This document shows, one piece after another, positions 1 through 6,757 of a DNA stretch of 12,239 bases. Positions within the stretch are counted from its first letter, which is position 1; every line of letters begins with the position of its first letter. The translations under genes were made by a program, and so were the position numbers. The notes under the pieces are model-generated. The model saw nothing but the letters and a program-made list of their open reading frames with translations, was not told the DNA's origin and did not search any database. Origin of the DNA: JAEUIG01 sp046349775 (lineage in GTDB: Bacteria; Planctomycetota; Planctomycetia; Planctomycetales; Planctomycetaceae); contig JAXMBS010000107.1 in NCBI GenBank assembly GCA_046349775.1, positions 1 to 12,239 on the forward strand. The letters are read 5' to 3'.

Positions 1-321
1 GAACATCAGCCGCTTGAACCCGTGCGTGAGCATGTCTTCCGCCAGGTCGAGCAGCAGGTCGAGATACACTCGCGGGGAAGCGGAAATGGTCCCCTTGTAG
101 TCCATGTGATGGTGTGAATTTCCCAGCCACATTAATGGCGTGAACAGCACTCGCTCTTTGAGCCGTTCGCTGACACGGCGAATGACCTCGCCGCACAGGA
201 GGCTGTCGGTGAACACCGGCATGTGATGCCCGTGCTGTTCGAGCGCGGCAACCGGAATCACAACCGGAATGTGGCGGTCGAGTGCGTCAACTTGAGGCCA
301 GGTCAGTTCGGCGAGAAGCAT
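1..321 (-). CDS. Creatininase-family amidohydrolase, N-terminal part (cut by window edge)
   Basis: The minus strand reads 107 codons from an ATG at 321 to the window edge, so the C-terminal part is missing. It shows the two signature blocks of the creatininase/MftE family of metal-dependent amidohydrolases. The first, ALEQHGHHMPVFTD at about residues 27-40, carries the Glu, His and Asp usually used as metal ligands. The second is GNSHHHMDYKGTIS at about residues 69-82. The family includes creatinine amidohydrolase, FAPy deformylases and MftE-like peptidases, and the substrate cannot be told from this fragment. An in-frame ATG at 354 would add eleven residues (MTFSCLTGNIR), but the 321 start begins directly with LLAELTWPQV, as family members usually do. 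Neither start has a clear Shine-Dalgarno. It lies 180 nt downstream of dapB on the same strand, with an inverted repeat between. The family call is firm; the function is open. Confidence 0.85.
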   Translation of the reverse strand, partial: MLLAELTWPQVDALDRHIPVVIPVAALEQHGHHMPVFTDSLLCGEVIRRVSERLKERVLFTPLMWLGNSHHHMDYKGTISASPRVYLDLLLDLAEDMLTHGFKRLMF

Positions 322-373
322 GCGGATGTTGCCGGTGAGACAGGAAAAAGTCATTGCAAGTTGCAAATTGATG

Positions 374-445
374 ATTGCAAATTGCAAATTGGGGTTTGAT
401 GACGGTCAATCTTCAATGTGCATTTTGCAATTGGCAATTTGCAAT
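374..445. repeat. AT-rich inverted repeat between dapB and the creatininase gene
   Basis: The left arm (374-391, ATTGCAAATTGCAAATTG) and right arm (428-445, CAATTGGCAATTTGCAAT) are complementary at 17 of 18 positions around a 36-nt spacer. The word TTGCAAATTG also occurs once more at 361-370. The region is markedly AT-richer than its surroundings. It lies just downstream of the dapB stop and upstream of the creatininase start, so it could end dapB transcription, but no clean T-tract follows. The repeat is seen directly; the terminator role is only a possibility. Confidence 0.7.
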
Positions 446-501
446 ACTTCTTCAGCGACGTGCCGCTGGCGAACTTTGCTGAAGCCCGCGTACTCGATGG
501 A

Positions 502-1308
502 CTATTTCAGTCCCAGCACGTCTTCCATCGTGTACAGTCCGGGGCGCTGCGTGACGAGAAACTTCGCCGCAGCGAGCGCGCCGTGGGCGTAGGCATCGCG
601 CGTGGTGCTGCGGACGTCGATTTCCAGCGTCTCGCCCAGCATCCCGAACACGATCTTGTGTTCGCCGACGTTGTCGCCGGTCCGCAGCGCGTGGTAGCCG
701 ATTTCTGTCGGCGGGCGGTGTCCGGGGCGCCCGCTGCGGCCGTGCACGTGCTGCGTCTGCCCCATCTCGGCCGCCACGATCTCGCCGAATCGCAGCGCGG
801 TTCCGCTCGGTGCGTCTTCTTTGAAGCGGTGATGCCGTTCGACGATCTCGACGTCAACGCCCGATGGCAACGACTTCAGCGCCGCGGCGGCTTTCCCCAC
901 GAGCGACATCGCCAGGTTCACCGCCAGGCTCATGCTGGGGGCGAGGATCACCGGCGTCTGCTGCGACGCCGCCAAGACGGCTCTGCGTTGTTCGGCGCTG
1001 AGACCCGTCGTCGCGCCGACGAGCGGAATCTGGCGCTCCGCGCAGGTCTCGGCGATCTGCACGAGTCCGGCCGGCATCGAAAAATCGATGACGACATCGA
1101 CTCGGCCCACCAGTTCAGCGCCGATCGTGATTCCCAGATGCCCAACTCCGGCAATATCCCCCGCATCGCGTCCGAGGTGTGGACTGTCCGGCCGCTCCAG
1201 CGCTGCCTTCAGTTGCAGTCCCGGGTCCGCATGGACCAGCGCCACAATTCGCTGTCCCATTCGCCCCGCGGCGCCGTTCACACCGACTGAGATCTTCATT
1301 CCGCTCAA
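502..1308 (-). CDS. dapB: 4-hydroxy-tetrahydrodipicolinate reductase
   Basis: DapB reduces the product of DapA with NAD(P)H in the diaminopimelate/lysine pathway, feeding peptidoglycan cross-links and lysine; it is cytosolic. The 268-residue protein is full length. It has the N-terminal nucleotide-binding glycine motif (GAAGRMG, about 12-18), DFSMP at about 75-79 where DFTxP is usual, GATTG at about 98-102, and the family signature ERHHRFKEDAPSGTA at about 157-171, which holds the catalytic His pair and Lys. GDNVGEHKIVF (about 211-221) is the usual C-terminal block. Two starts compete: TTG at 1308 and ATG at 1299 (M4). The TTG is chosen because AAGGAG lies 6 nt before it, against 15 nt before the ATG. 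It sits downstream of queG on the same strand, across a 142-nt gap with an inverted repeat. Identification is secure. Confidence 0.96.
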   Translation of the reverse strand: MSGMKISVGVNGAAGRMGQRIVALVHADPGLQLKAALERPDSPHLGRDAGDIAGVGHLGITIGAELVGRVDVVIDFSMPAGLVQIAETCAERQIPLVGATTGLSAEQRRAVLAASQQTPVILAPSMSLAVNLAMSLVGKAAAALKSLPSGVDVEIVERHHRFKEDAPSGTALRFGEIVAAEMGQTQHVHGRSGRPGHRPPTEIGYHALRTGDNVGEHKIVFGMLGETLEIDVRSTTRDAYAHGALAAAKFLVTQRPGLYTMEDVLGLK

Positions 1309-1314
1309 CGCTGA

Positions 1315-1320
1315 CTCCTT
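1315..1320 (-). promoter_or_regulatory. Shine-Dalgarno that selects the TTG start of dapB
   Basis: The minus strand reads AAGGAG here, followed by 6 nt and then TTG at 1308. The nearby ATG at 1299 would be 15 nt away, too far for efficient initiation. The spacing therefore favours the TTG start. This is an inference from spacing alone. Confidence 0.6.
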
Positions 1321-1330
1321 GAAAACAGGA

Positions 1331-1421
1331 TCAGGGGATCAAAGGAGTCGAGGAGCGAAGGGCAGCTCTCGCTGTGAACCCTTTGCTCCAATGATCCTCG
1401 GCTCCCTTGATCCTTTTAATC
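1331..1421. repeat. Imperfect inverted repeat between queG and dapB
   Basis: The left part contains GGATCAAAGGAGTCGAGGA (from 1336) and ends in GCGAAGGG near 1362. The right part, read on the minus strand from about 1421, gives GGATCAAGGGAGCCGAGGA and later GAGCAAAGGG. The arms are similar but not perfect, with a short spacer around 1363-1378. It fills most of the 142-nt gap between two minus-strand genes. It may fold in RNA and affect readthrough from queG to dapB; no T-tract typical of an intrinsic terminator is evident. Confidence 0.6.
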
Positions 1422-1450
1422 CCGTCCCAGATTGCAGTCTGACTCCCGCA

Positions 1451-2545
1451 TCAGTCCAGATTATGAACAACAACTTCGCCAGGCTCCAGCACGCCGCGTT
1501 CCATCAGCCGTCGCAGTCCCCAGGCCGCGGCTTCGCGCACGACCGGATCGGGATCCGTGAGCGCCTGTCGCAATGGCTCAGCGGCCGCTCGGTCGCCGGT
1601 GTTTCCCAGGACGATGCAGGCGTTCTGCGCCAGCCCGGCGCGGCCGGGCCGGGACAGCGGCGTTGATCCGAAGCGTTCCCGGAACTGCGCGTCCGTCAGA
1701 TTCAGGAACGCGGCACACTCGGCCGGATTCCAGTCTGCGCGCTGCCGAAACGCCGGCTCGTCGGTGGTCGGCGCCTTGCGATTCCAGGGGCAGACGTCCT
1801 GACAGACGTCGCAGCCGAACAACCAGTCGCTGACGCCCGTTCGCAATTCCTCCGGGATGGGCCGGCCGCGGAGCTCGATCGTCAGGTACGAGATGCACTT
1901 GCGGGCATCGAGCACATACGGCGCCGCAAACGCATCGGTCGGACACGCTTCGAGGCAGCGCGTGCAGGTTCCGCAATGAGCCGTGGCGTGCGGTGCGTCC
2001 GGTGCGAGCTCGACGTCGGTCAGCAATGCGCCGAGGAAGAACCAGCTTCCCAGCCGCTTGTGGATCAGCATCGTGTTCTTGCCGAACCAGCCGAGGCCGG
2101 CCCGCCGCGCGAAGTCCCGCTCCAGCAACGGCGCGGTGTCAACGACCGCGCGCGTCCGGCAGCCGGGCGCCAAGTCGTGCAGGGCATCGGCGAGCAATCG
2201 GAGCCGTTCACGGAGGACATCGTGATAGTCGCGCGATCCTGCGGCATACCGTGAGACGCGTCCTGCGCCCGCTTCCGGCGCCGGCATCGGCCCCGTCGAG
2301 TAGTTGAGCGCCACCATCACGATGCTGCGGACGCCCGCCAGCACCGCGGCTGGATGCTCATAGGCAGCTTCGCGCGACGCCAGATACCCCATTTCTCCCG
2401 CGTATCCCGCACTGCGCCAGCTTCCGAATTGTTCCAGTGTTTCGGGAGTTGTCGCCACGGAGACTCCGACCAGGTCGAAGCCGAAGCGGAGGGCCGCGTC
2501 CTTCAGGCGCGCGGCGCGAATCGCTGGGTCAGCATCCGGCGTCAT
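1451..2545 (-). CDS. queG: Epoxyqueuosine reductase
   Basis: QueG is the cobalamin- and iron-sulfur-dependent enzyme that reduces epoxyqueuosine to queuosine in the wobble position of GUN-decoding tRNAs. The 364-residue protein has all the expected parts. VDTAPLLER (about 135-143) includes the conserved Asp thought to act near cobalamin, and GLGWFGKNTMLI (about 150-161) follows. The first ferredoxin-like cysteine set is CGTCTRCLEACP (about 191-202); the second, CDVCQDVCPWN (about 245-255), completes two 4Fe-4S clusters, with C217 in RKCISYLTIE. Residues about 300-350 look like HEAT repeats (GNTGDRAAAEPLRQAL, then DPVVREAAAWGLRRL), as in longer QueG proteins. The start is ATG; no obvious Shine-Dalgarno precedes it. 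It heads the minus-strand series queG-dapB-creatininase, and its upstream region is shared with a divergent gene and the parS site. Confidence 0.96.
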   Translation of the reverse strand: MTPDADPAIRAARLKDAALRFGFDLVGVSVATTPETLEQFGSWRSAGYAGEMGYLASREAAYEHPAAVLAGVRSIVMVALNYSTGPMPAPEAGAGRVSRYAAGSRDYHDVLRERLRLLADALHDLAPGCRTRAVVDTAPLLERDFARRAGLGWFGKNTMLIHKRLGSWFFLGALLTDVELAPDAPHATAHCGTCTRCLEACPTDAFAAPYVLDARKCISYLTIELRGRPIPEELRTGVSDWLFGCDVCQDVCPWNRKAPTTDEPAFRQRADWNPAECAAFLNLTDAQFRERFGSTPLSRPGRAGLAQNACIVLGNTGDRAAAEPLRQALTDPDPVVREAAAWGLRRLMERGVLEPGEVVVHNLD

Positions 2546-2643
2546 CGGTATCAGGTACGGTCCAGCGGAACTTCAATCGCTCCAAGAAGTTAGCTGTCAC
2601 AGGTTGTCGACTCGAAGGAAAAGTGTGCGATCCGTCGTCGGTA

Positions 2644-2659
2644 CGTTTCACGTGAAACT
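2644..2659. other. parS: parS-like centromere site (ParB-binding palindrome)
   Basis: Bases 2645-2658 read GTTTCACGTGAAAC, a perfect 14-bp palindrome identical to the core of the widely conserved bacterial parS consensus (TGTTTCACGTGAAACA). Only the two outermost consensus bases differ, C for T on the left and T for A on the right. ParB dimers bind parS and spread to form the partition complex that ParA and SMC act on. The site lies in the divergent region between queG and the next plus-strand gene, not within a gene. No second copy was noticed in the window. In most bacteria parS sites cluster near oriC, so this hints at an origin-proximal location; no oriC, dnaA or parAB gene is visible here. 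Confidence 0.78.
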
Positions 2660-2669
2660 TGAGTTGATC

Positions 2670-2697
2670 TTGACCCAAAGAGTGATTTTTACAGAAT
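2670..2697 (+). promoter_or_regulatory. Possible sigma-70-type promoter for the beta-barrel-like gene
   Basis: TTGACC at 2670-2675 matches the -35 consensus at 5 of 6 bases. CAGAAT at 2692-2697, after a 16-nt spacer, matches the -10 consensus at 4 of 6. The predicted transcript would start near 2704, about 70 nt before the gene. The -35 box lies 10 nt beyond the parS palindrome, so ParB spreading could affect it. This is a by-eye match, and promoter motifs in this group are poorly known. Confidence 0.35.
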
Positions 2698-2762
2698 TCG
2701 GCCCCCTCATGTCCTTGGCTCGCCCGGCGTCCGACCCAGTTGCCGTGCGAACTTCCCGCAAC

Positions 2763-2767
2763 AAGGA
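2763..2767 (+). promoter_or_regulatory. Shine-Dalgarno favouring the GTG start at 2777
   Basis: AAGGA here stands 9 nt before GTG at 2777, a workable spacing. It directly abuts the competing TTG at 2768, leaving no spacer for that start. Confidence 0.5.
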
Positions 2768-2776
2768 TTGCGCCCC

Positions 2777-4018
2777 GTGATCATTCCGTGCCTGGTGCTG
2801 TTGTCGGCTGTGGCCGCCAACTCTCCCGACGATCAGCCGTCTGCATTCTATCGTGCGACCGCCGCATTGCAGGAGGCGCTGGAGGGACGGTCGGTTGATG
2901 CTCCAATTGTACGGGGCCAGAGTCCGTTCGTCGGTGATCCGCTGTACGGCCCAGGGACCGAAAGCAACTCCGTCACACTCTATCCGCCGACGTACGAGCC
3001 GGGGGGAGTGACAACCGATCCGGGAACCTCGACGCTGACGACGCCGTACCAGGTAACGCCGCCGCAGTATTACTCCGATCCGACCACGGCCGATCCGTGG
3101 CTGAATCCGGGAACGGCGACCGTGACGCCCGCTCCCTACGGCGCCGTCCCTTACGGCGCGGCACCTTATGCCGGCGCCAATGTTCCACAGGGGTTTTACG
3201 GGTACGGCATGAATGGTCCGCAGCCGTACCGTTACGGACTTCATGAGCGGGTCAATGTTTCGTATCTGCCGCCGGTCGGCGCGACGAACAACAGCCATCT
3301 GGAAATGTTCGAGGTGGACGTCGAAAAGTCGTATGTCACCCCGTTGATGGGGAACTGGGTGTTCACCACGTCGCCGCAGATCAATTATCGCTCCTGGTCG
3401 GGTCCGCGGGGCCTGCCGGGGCCATCGAACCTGCCGGGCAGCGTCTACCGCTTCGGGCTGAATCTGCAGCTGGCCACGCCGGTCGTCAACGGCTGGAGCG
3501 CGGAGTTCGGCTTCAATCCGGCGGTGGCGACCGACTTCAACGCGCCGGTCAACGGGCATGCGGTGCTGTTTGACGGTTACGCGGTCGCGTTCTGGACCTG
3601 GAGCCGGCAGGTGACCTGGGCCTTGGGTGCACTCTACTGGGACCGTGTCGACAACATCATCCTGCCGTACGCCGGCGTGGTGTATTCGCCGAATGACCTG
3701 TGGGAATTCCGGCTCGTCTTTCCCCAGCCGCGCGTCTCGTACTTTCTGGGAACGCCGAACGGCGTCGCCACCTGGATCTATGCCGGCGCCGAGTACCACG
3801 TCGAGGCGTACTACGTCGATCTCAACTTCGGCGGCGTCGATACGCGGGTCCAGTATTCGGACTGGCGCGTCTACGGCGGCATTCGCTGGGAGGTCGGACA
3901 ATTCACATCGTTCGCGGAGGCGGGGGCGGCGCTCGCCCGGAAAGTCGATTACGACAAAGTCGGCAAAGACTTCGACCCGGATAACGGGTTCTTCGGCCGC
4001 GTCGGGCTGCGGTGGTAG
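2777..4018 (+). CDS. Secreted outer-membrane beta-barrel-like protein (possibly DUF6268-type)
   Basis: No enzyme motif is recognised. The 413-residue protein starts with a short hydrophobic segment (IIPCLVLLSAVAA) that looks like a signal peptide. A low-complexity Pro/Tyr/Thr/Gly-rich stretch follows at about 50-155, with small repeats such as PYGAVPYGAAPY. The remaining part, about 165-413, is rich in alternating aromatic and polar residues (WVFTTSPQINYRSW, RFGLNLQLATPVV, YVDLNFGGVDTRVQ) and ends in GFFGRVGLRW. A C-terminal aromatic residue and such strands are typical of outer-membrane barrels; planctomycete DUF6268 proteins look like this, but the family name is recall, not a search result. 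GTG at 2777 is chosen for its AAGGA spacing. TTG at 2768 would add MRP and give the signal peptide a positive charge, so it remains possible. Function is unknown. Confidence 0.8.
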   Translation: MIIPCLVLLSAVAANSPDDQPSAFYRATAALQEALEGRSVDAPIVRGQSPFVGDPLYGPGTESNSVTLYPPTYEPGGVTTDPGTSTLTTPYQVTPPQYYSDPTTADPWLNPGTATVTPAPYGAVPYGAAPYAGANVPQGFYGYGMNGPQPYRYGLHERVNVSYLPPVGATNNSHLEMFEVDVEKSYVTPLMGNWVFTTSPQINYRSWSGPRGLPGPSNLPGSVYRFGLNLQLATPVVNGWSAEFGFNPAVATDFNAPVNGHAVLFDGYAVAFWTWSRQVTWALGALYWDRVDNIILPYAGVVYSPNDLWEFRLVFPQPRVSYFLGTPNGVATWIYAGAEYHVEAYYVDLNFGGVDTRVQYSDWRVYGGIRWEVGQFTSFAEAGAALARKVDYDKVGKDFDPDNGFFGRVGLRW

Positions 4019-4101
4019 ACAACGGATCGTCACCTGAATGAAGTGACGGGCCGCAGATGACGCAGATGGCGGAGATTTTCGCAGATTTGCGAAAAGACGC
4101 C

Positions 4102-4160
4102 GGGTGCCACTGGCTTCGCCAGTGCAAATCGACAATGTGTGTCCCGTGACACCCGAAGTC
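4102..4160. repeat. REP-like palindrome, locus 1, with degenerate right half
   Basis: CACTGGC (4108-4114) and GCCAGTG (4118-4124) form a perfect 7-bp stem around TTC, preceded by GGGTGC. About 20 nt later GTGACACCCGAAGTCGA (4146-4162) resembles the right flank of the paired element near 9570-9664 (GTGGCACCCGAAATTCGA). The locus therefore looks like the same composite with its second palindrome lost. Just upstream, 4052-4085 carries a separate short repeat built on GCAGATGACGCAGATGGCGG. All of this lies in the 280-nt gap after the beta-barrel-like gene. Confidence 0.7.
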
Positions 4161-4182
4161 GAATTCCGATCACTCGTTTTCG

Positions 4183-4203
4183 CCGCCGGCTGCCAGCCGG
4201 CGG
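4183..4203 (+). terminator. Strong GC hairpin, possible terminator or repeat
   Basis: CCGCCGGCT (4183-4191) and AGCCGGCGG (4195-4203) are perfectly complementary around GCC, and TTTCG follows. A 9-bp GC stem with a short T run could end transcription of the beta-barrel-like gene. The T run is too short to be sure, and the motif may instead be one more intergenic palindrome. Confidence 0.4.
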
Positions 4204-4261
4204 TTTCGCATTGATGGATGGCCAATCGCCGTCTAACGTGACCGTCGCTTAGCAGGTGTCG

Positions 4262-4289
4262 ATCAACCATCAACCATCAACCATCAACC
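4262..4289 (+). repeat. Four tandem copies of ATCAACC
   Basis: Four perfect 7-bp units (ATCAACC) run from 4262 to 4289 and end 9 nt before the TTG start of the glmU-like gene. They occupy the place where a ribosome binding site would be expected. A unit-number change would alter leader length. It may be a simple sequence repeat or a regulatory leader; nothing seen decides between them. Confidence 0.8.
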
Positions 4290-4298
4290 TCTCCACCC

Positions 4299-5057
4299 TT
4301 GAGCCAGAGCCCTCCTCCCTCCGCGTCCGCTGCCGCCATTATCCTTGCTGCAGGTCAAGGCAAACGAATGAACTCGGACCTGCCGAAGGTCCTGCACCGG
4401 GCGTGCGGCCGGACGCTGGTCGAGTATGTGCTCGACGCGGCCGCCGAAGCCGGCGCGCAGCGGCTCGTTGTGGTGATCGGCCATCGCGCGGAGCTCGTCC
4501 GGGAGGCCTTGGCGGGTCGGACAGGCGTCGAGTTCGCCGTCCAGGAACGACAGCTTGGCACCGGCGACGCCGTGAAGGCCGCGACCGGGACACTGGGAAC
4601 TCACGACGGTCCGATCCTGGTGCTGAACGGCGACATGCCGCTGATACGCGGTGCGTCGTTGCGGAAGCTGCTGGATGAGCAGCGCACGCGCGGTGCGGCG
4701 TGCGTCGTCGGGACCGCTACGACGGAGCAGAACGCCGGGCTCGGGCGGATCGTCCGCGATGCGTCCGGAGGATTTCTGCGGATTGTAGAAGAGCGCGACG
4801 CCAGCCCCGATGAGAAACAGATTCGCGAGATCAACACCGGCTGTTTTGCGTTCGCCGGTCCGGACCTGTTCGCTGCGCTGCAGGAAATTCGTCCGGCGAA
4901 TCAGCAGGCCGAGTATTACCTGACGGACTGCGCGGAGATTCTGCGGCGGAAGGGGCAGCCGGTCGTCGCGTTGCCGTGCTTCGATATCGCAGAAGCACTG
5001 GGCGTGAACACGCCACAGCAACTGGCGGACGTTGAGCTCGAGTTGAGGGGCCGGTAG
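4299..5057 (+). CDS. UDP-GlcNAc pyrophosphorylase, GlmU uridyltransferase domain only
   Basis: The protein joins UTP and GlcNAc-1-phosphate to make UDP-GlcNAc for peptidoglycan and lipid A. The nucleotidyltransferase signature LAAGQGKRMNSDLPKVLH is at about 16-33, with the catalytic Arg and Lys. QERQLGTGDAV (about 82-92) and LNGDMPLI (about 109-116), holding the metal-binding Asp, follow, and INTGCFAF and AEYYLTDC are typical GlmU blocks. At 252 residues it ends where the bifunctional enzyme (about 450 residues) would begin its left-handed beta-helix acetyltransferase domain, and no such sequence follows. The acetyltransfer must then be done by another protein, or this is a related sugar-nucleotide transferase. 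The TTG at 4299 is the best available start, since the first ATG (4368) falls inside the active-site loop. No Shine-Dalgarno is visible. It converges with purK. Confidence 0.9.
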   Translation: MSQSPPPSASAAAIILAAGQGKRMNSDLPKVLHRACGRTLVEYVLDAAAEAGAQRLVVVIGHRAELVREALAGRTGVEFAVQERQLGTGDAVKAATGTLGTHDGPILVLNGDMPLIRGASLRKLLDEQRTRGAACVVGTATTEQNAGLGRIVRDASGGFLRIVEERDASPDEKQIREINTGCFAFAGPDLFAALQEIRPANQQAEYYLTDCAEILRRKGQPVVALPCFDIAEALGVNTPQQLADVELELRGR

Positions 5058-5061
5058 CCGC

Positions 5062-5142
5062 AAATTCGGATACCGAAACTCGAAATCCGAAAGATATGCA
5101 GCGACATCGCGTTTCGGATTTCGACATTCGGATTTCGGATTT
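5062..5142. repeat. Inverted repeat between convergent glmU-like gene and purK
   Basis: TCGAAATCCGAAA (5080-5092) pairs perfectly with TTTCGGATTTCGA (5112-5124) around a 19-nt loop, and weaker pairing extends outward on both sides. The words CGAAATCCGAAA and TTCGGATTT recur. It fills the gap where two genes converge, so it could act as a two-way terminator. The right edge overlaps the presumed purK stop at 5141-5143. Confidence 0.75.
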
Positions 5143-6277
5143 ACGACGTGAGTCGTTGCCGTGCTCGAGAACGGTCTGCGTCGCGGATTCGACGGAGTCG
5201 CCGAGGGCGGTCAGGTGCCCCATCTTGCGGCCGGGGCGGGCGGCGTTCTTGCCGTACAGGTGCAACTTGACCAGCGGCAGCTCGCAGGGCGCGGGCGTCA
5301 GTTCGGTTCGCCGTTGACCAGATCACCCAGTAGATTGGCCATCGCGGCCGGGAAGGCATGTCGACGAGCCGAGCGGCAGGCCGCAGACAGTCCGCACCTG
5401 CTGCTCGAACTGGCTGGTGACGTGGGCGTCAATCGTCAGGTGGCCGGAGTTGTGCGGGCGCGGCGCAAGCTCGTTGACGAGGACCGATTGATCGCGCGTG
5501 ACGAAGAATTCCACGCACAGCACTCCAATGACGTCGAGCTGCCGCATGATTGTCCGGGCGATTTCCGTCGCCGCGTCCGCCACGTGACGCGGCATTTGCG
5601 GGGCGAACTCGTGTAGTCCAGAATCTGGTGCCGATGGACGTTGGCGAACGGCGGATAGCAAACGATCTTCGCCGCTGGTGTCGGCGCGCCGGCGATGACT
5701 GAGATTTCCTGCGAGAAGTCGACCAGCCGCTCGAGGATAAAGCGTAGCCGACGGCCCATACTCTCCAGGCGGCCGCCACGTCGGGCGGCTTCGCAACACG
5801 ATGCTGGCCTTTGCCGTCGTAACCCCAGTCGGCGGTTTTGAGAATCGCCGGCAGTCCGACAGTTGAGACCGCGTGCTGGCAAGCTCGTCCGGCGTGCGCA
5901 CGGCGGCGAAGACGGTCGTCGGCACGCTGATCTGTCGGAGAAACTCCTTCGCGGAGCCGGTTCTGCGTCGTGTGCAGAACTTTGCCTGCGGGACGGACCA
6001 GAGTGAACTTCGCTGCGCATTCCGCCGCAGCGACGGGGACGTTTTCGAACTCGAATGTGACGACAGCGACCTGCTGCGCGAACCTGGCGACGGCGTCGAG
6101 GTCGTCGTAGGCGGCGCGGACTTCGACGTCGGCGACCTGGCCAGTCGGGGTATCGCTGTCCGGCGAAAAAGTATGGACGCGGTAGCCCATCTGGCGGGCG
6201 GCGATGGCGAACATCCGCCCCAACTGTCCGCTGCCGAGGACCCCCAGCACCGCTCCCGGAAGGATTGCCTGGCTCAC
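5141..6277 (-). pseudogene. purK: 5-(carboxyamino)imidazole ribonucleotide synthase, multiply frameshifted
   Basis: PurK is the ATP-grasp enzyme that carboxylates AIR to N5-CAIR in purine synthesis. All blocks are visible, but in different frames. GTG at 6277 starts MSQAILPGAVLGVLGSGQLG and runs clean through FEFENVP to about 5950. Later come KTADWGYDGKGQHRV, ERLVDFSQEISVIAG, VNELAPRPHNSGH, AMANLLGDLVNGEPN and VKLHLYGKNAARPGRKMGH. Frame breaks fall near 5943-5955, 5867-5877, 5757-5768, 5597-5610, 5358-5372, 5340-5350 and 5297-5303, plus one in the tail needed to reach TAA at 5141. Each is best explained as a lost 1 or 2 bases. Residues between breaks look fully conserved, with no premature stop or obvious missense decay. 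That pattern suits sequencing or assembly error better than an old pseudogene. The GTG start overlaps the purE stop (GTGA), as in an operon. Confidence 0.85.
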
Positions 6278-6747
6278 GGCAACTGGTCCTTCAGCACGGC
6301 GTCGGTCTGCTGGCGATGAAAGTCGGCGAGCCGTTCGCGAAGCTGGGGATCGGTCGTCGCCAGGATGCGGACGGCGAGCAGGCCGGCATTGCCGGATTCG
6401 CCGATGGCCAGGGTGCCGACCGGGACGCCGCTCGGGCATCTGGACGATCGACAGGAGCGAATCGAGCTCTGCGCCGCCTTGCTCTGCACGGGAACGCCGA
6501 GCACGGGGAGCAGCGGTGCGCGGCGACCATGCCGGGGAGATGCCGCGCCGCCGGCGCCGGCGATGATCACCTTGAGGCCGCGTTGCTCGGCGGTGCGGGC
6601 GTACTGCTCATCCCGTCCGGTGCGATGCGCGGAGACACGCGGCCGCTCATGCGGGACGCCGAACTGGTCGAGGATTTCGACCGCGCGCGGAGCGTGTCCC
6701 AGTCGGACTTGCTGCCCATGATGACGCCGACGAGAGGAGGGATACAT
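6274..6747 (-). pseudogene. purE: N5-CAIR mutase, multiply frameshifted
   Basis: Class I PurE converts N5-CAIR, the PurK product, to CAIR. Recognisable blocks are LVGVIMGSKSDWDT, AVEILDQFGVPHE, VSAHRT, ARTAEQRGLKVIIAGAGGAA, LPVLGVPVQSKA, LDSLLSIVQMP and GVPVGTLAIGESG; the protein ends in KDQLP. The longest open frame, 157 codons from ATG at 6747, reads only some of these. Others lie in the other two frames. Breaks fall near 6744, 6681-6690, 6614-6621, 6601-6611, 6540-6546, 6511-6522, 6464-6472 and 6428-6438. An in-frame loss of six bases near 6390 removes two residues of the usual ESGATNAG block. Nearly all look like 1-2-base deletions; the one near 6435 looks like an extra C. Conservation between breaks is excellent. 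Upstream, 6758-6782 holds four spaced GTCAG words. Confidence 0.85.
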
Positions 6748-6757
6748 GGAAGGAGCT

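Noticed and set aside
374..445. CRISPR-like repeat structure in the AT-rich segment
   Set aside because: The words are short, adjacent and inverted, with no regular spacers and no cas genes; a simple inverted repeat explains it.
418..1290. A 290-codon plus-strand frame opposite dapB
   Set aside because: dapB on the other strand carries complete family motifs; this frame is His/Arg-rich shadow sequence.
2648..4273. A 541-codon minus-strand open frame opposite the beta-barrel-like gene
   Set aside because: It is Arg/His-rich with no recognisable block, spans intergenic repeats and parS, and lies opposite a gene with a plausible signal peptide and barrel-like strands. High GC produces such antisense frames.
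4831..5265. A 144-codon minus-strand frame running from the purK tail into antisense glmU
   Set aside because: Its first third is true purK sequence, but the rest reads through the inverted repeat and the opposite strand of glmU. It is a by-product of a late frame break in purK, not a fusion gene.
5141..6747. Programmed frameshifting as the explanation for the broken purEK frames
   Set aside because: About fifteen shifts at sites with no shared slippery motif, nearly all implying lost bases, do not fit known programmed frameshifting. Local sequence error or indel decay is simpler.
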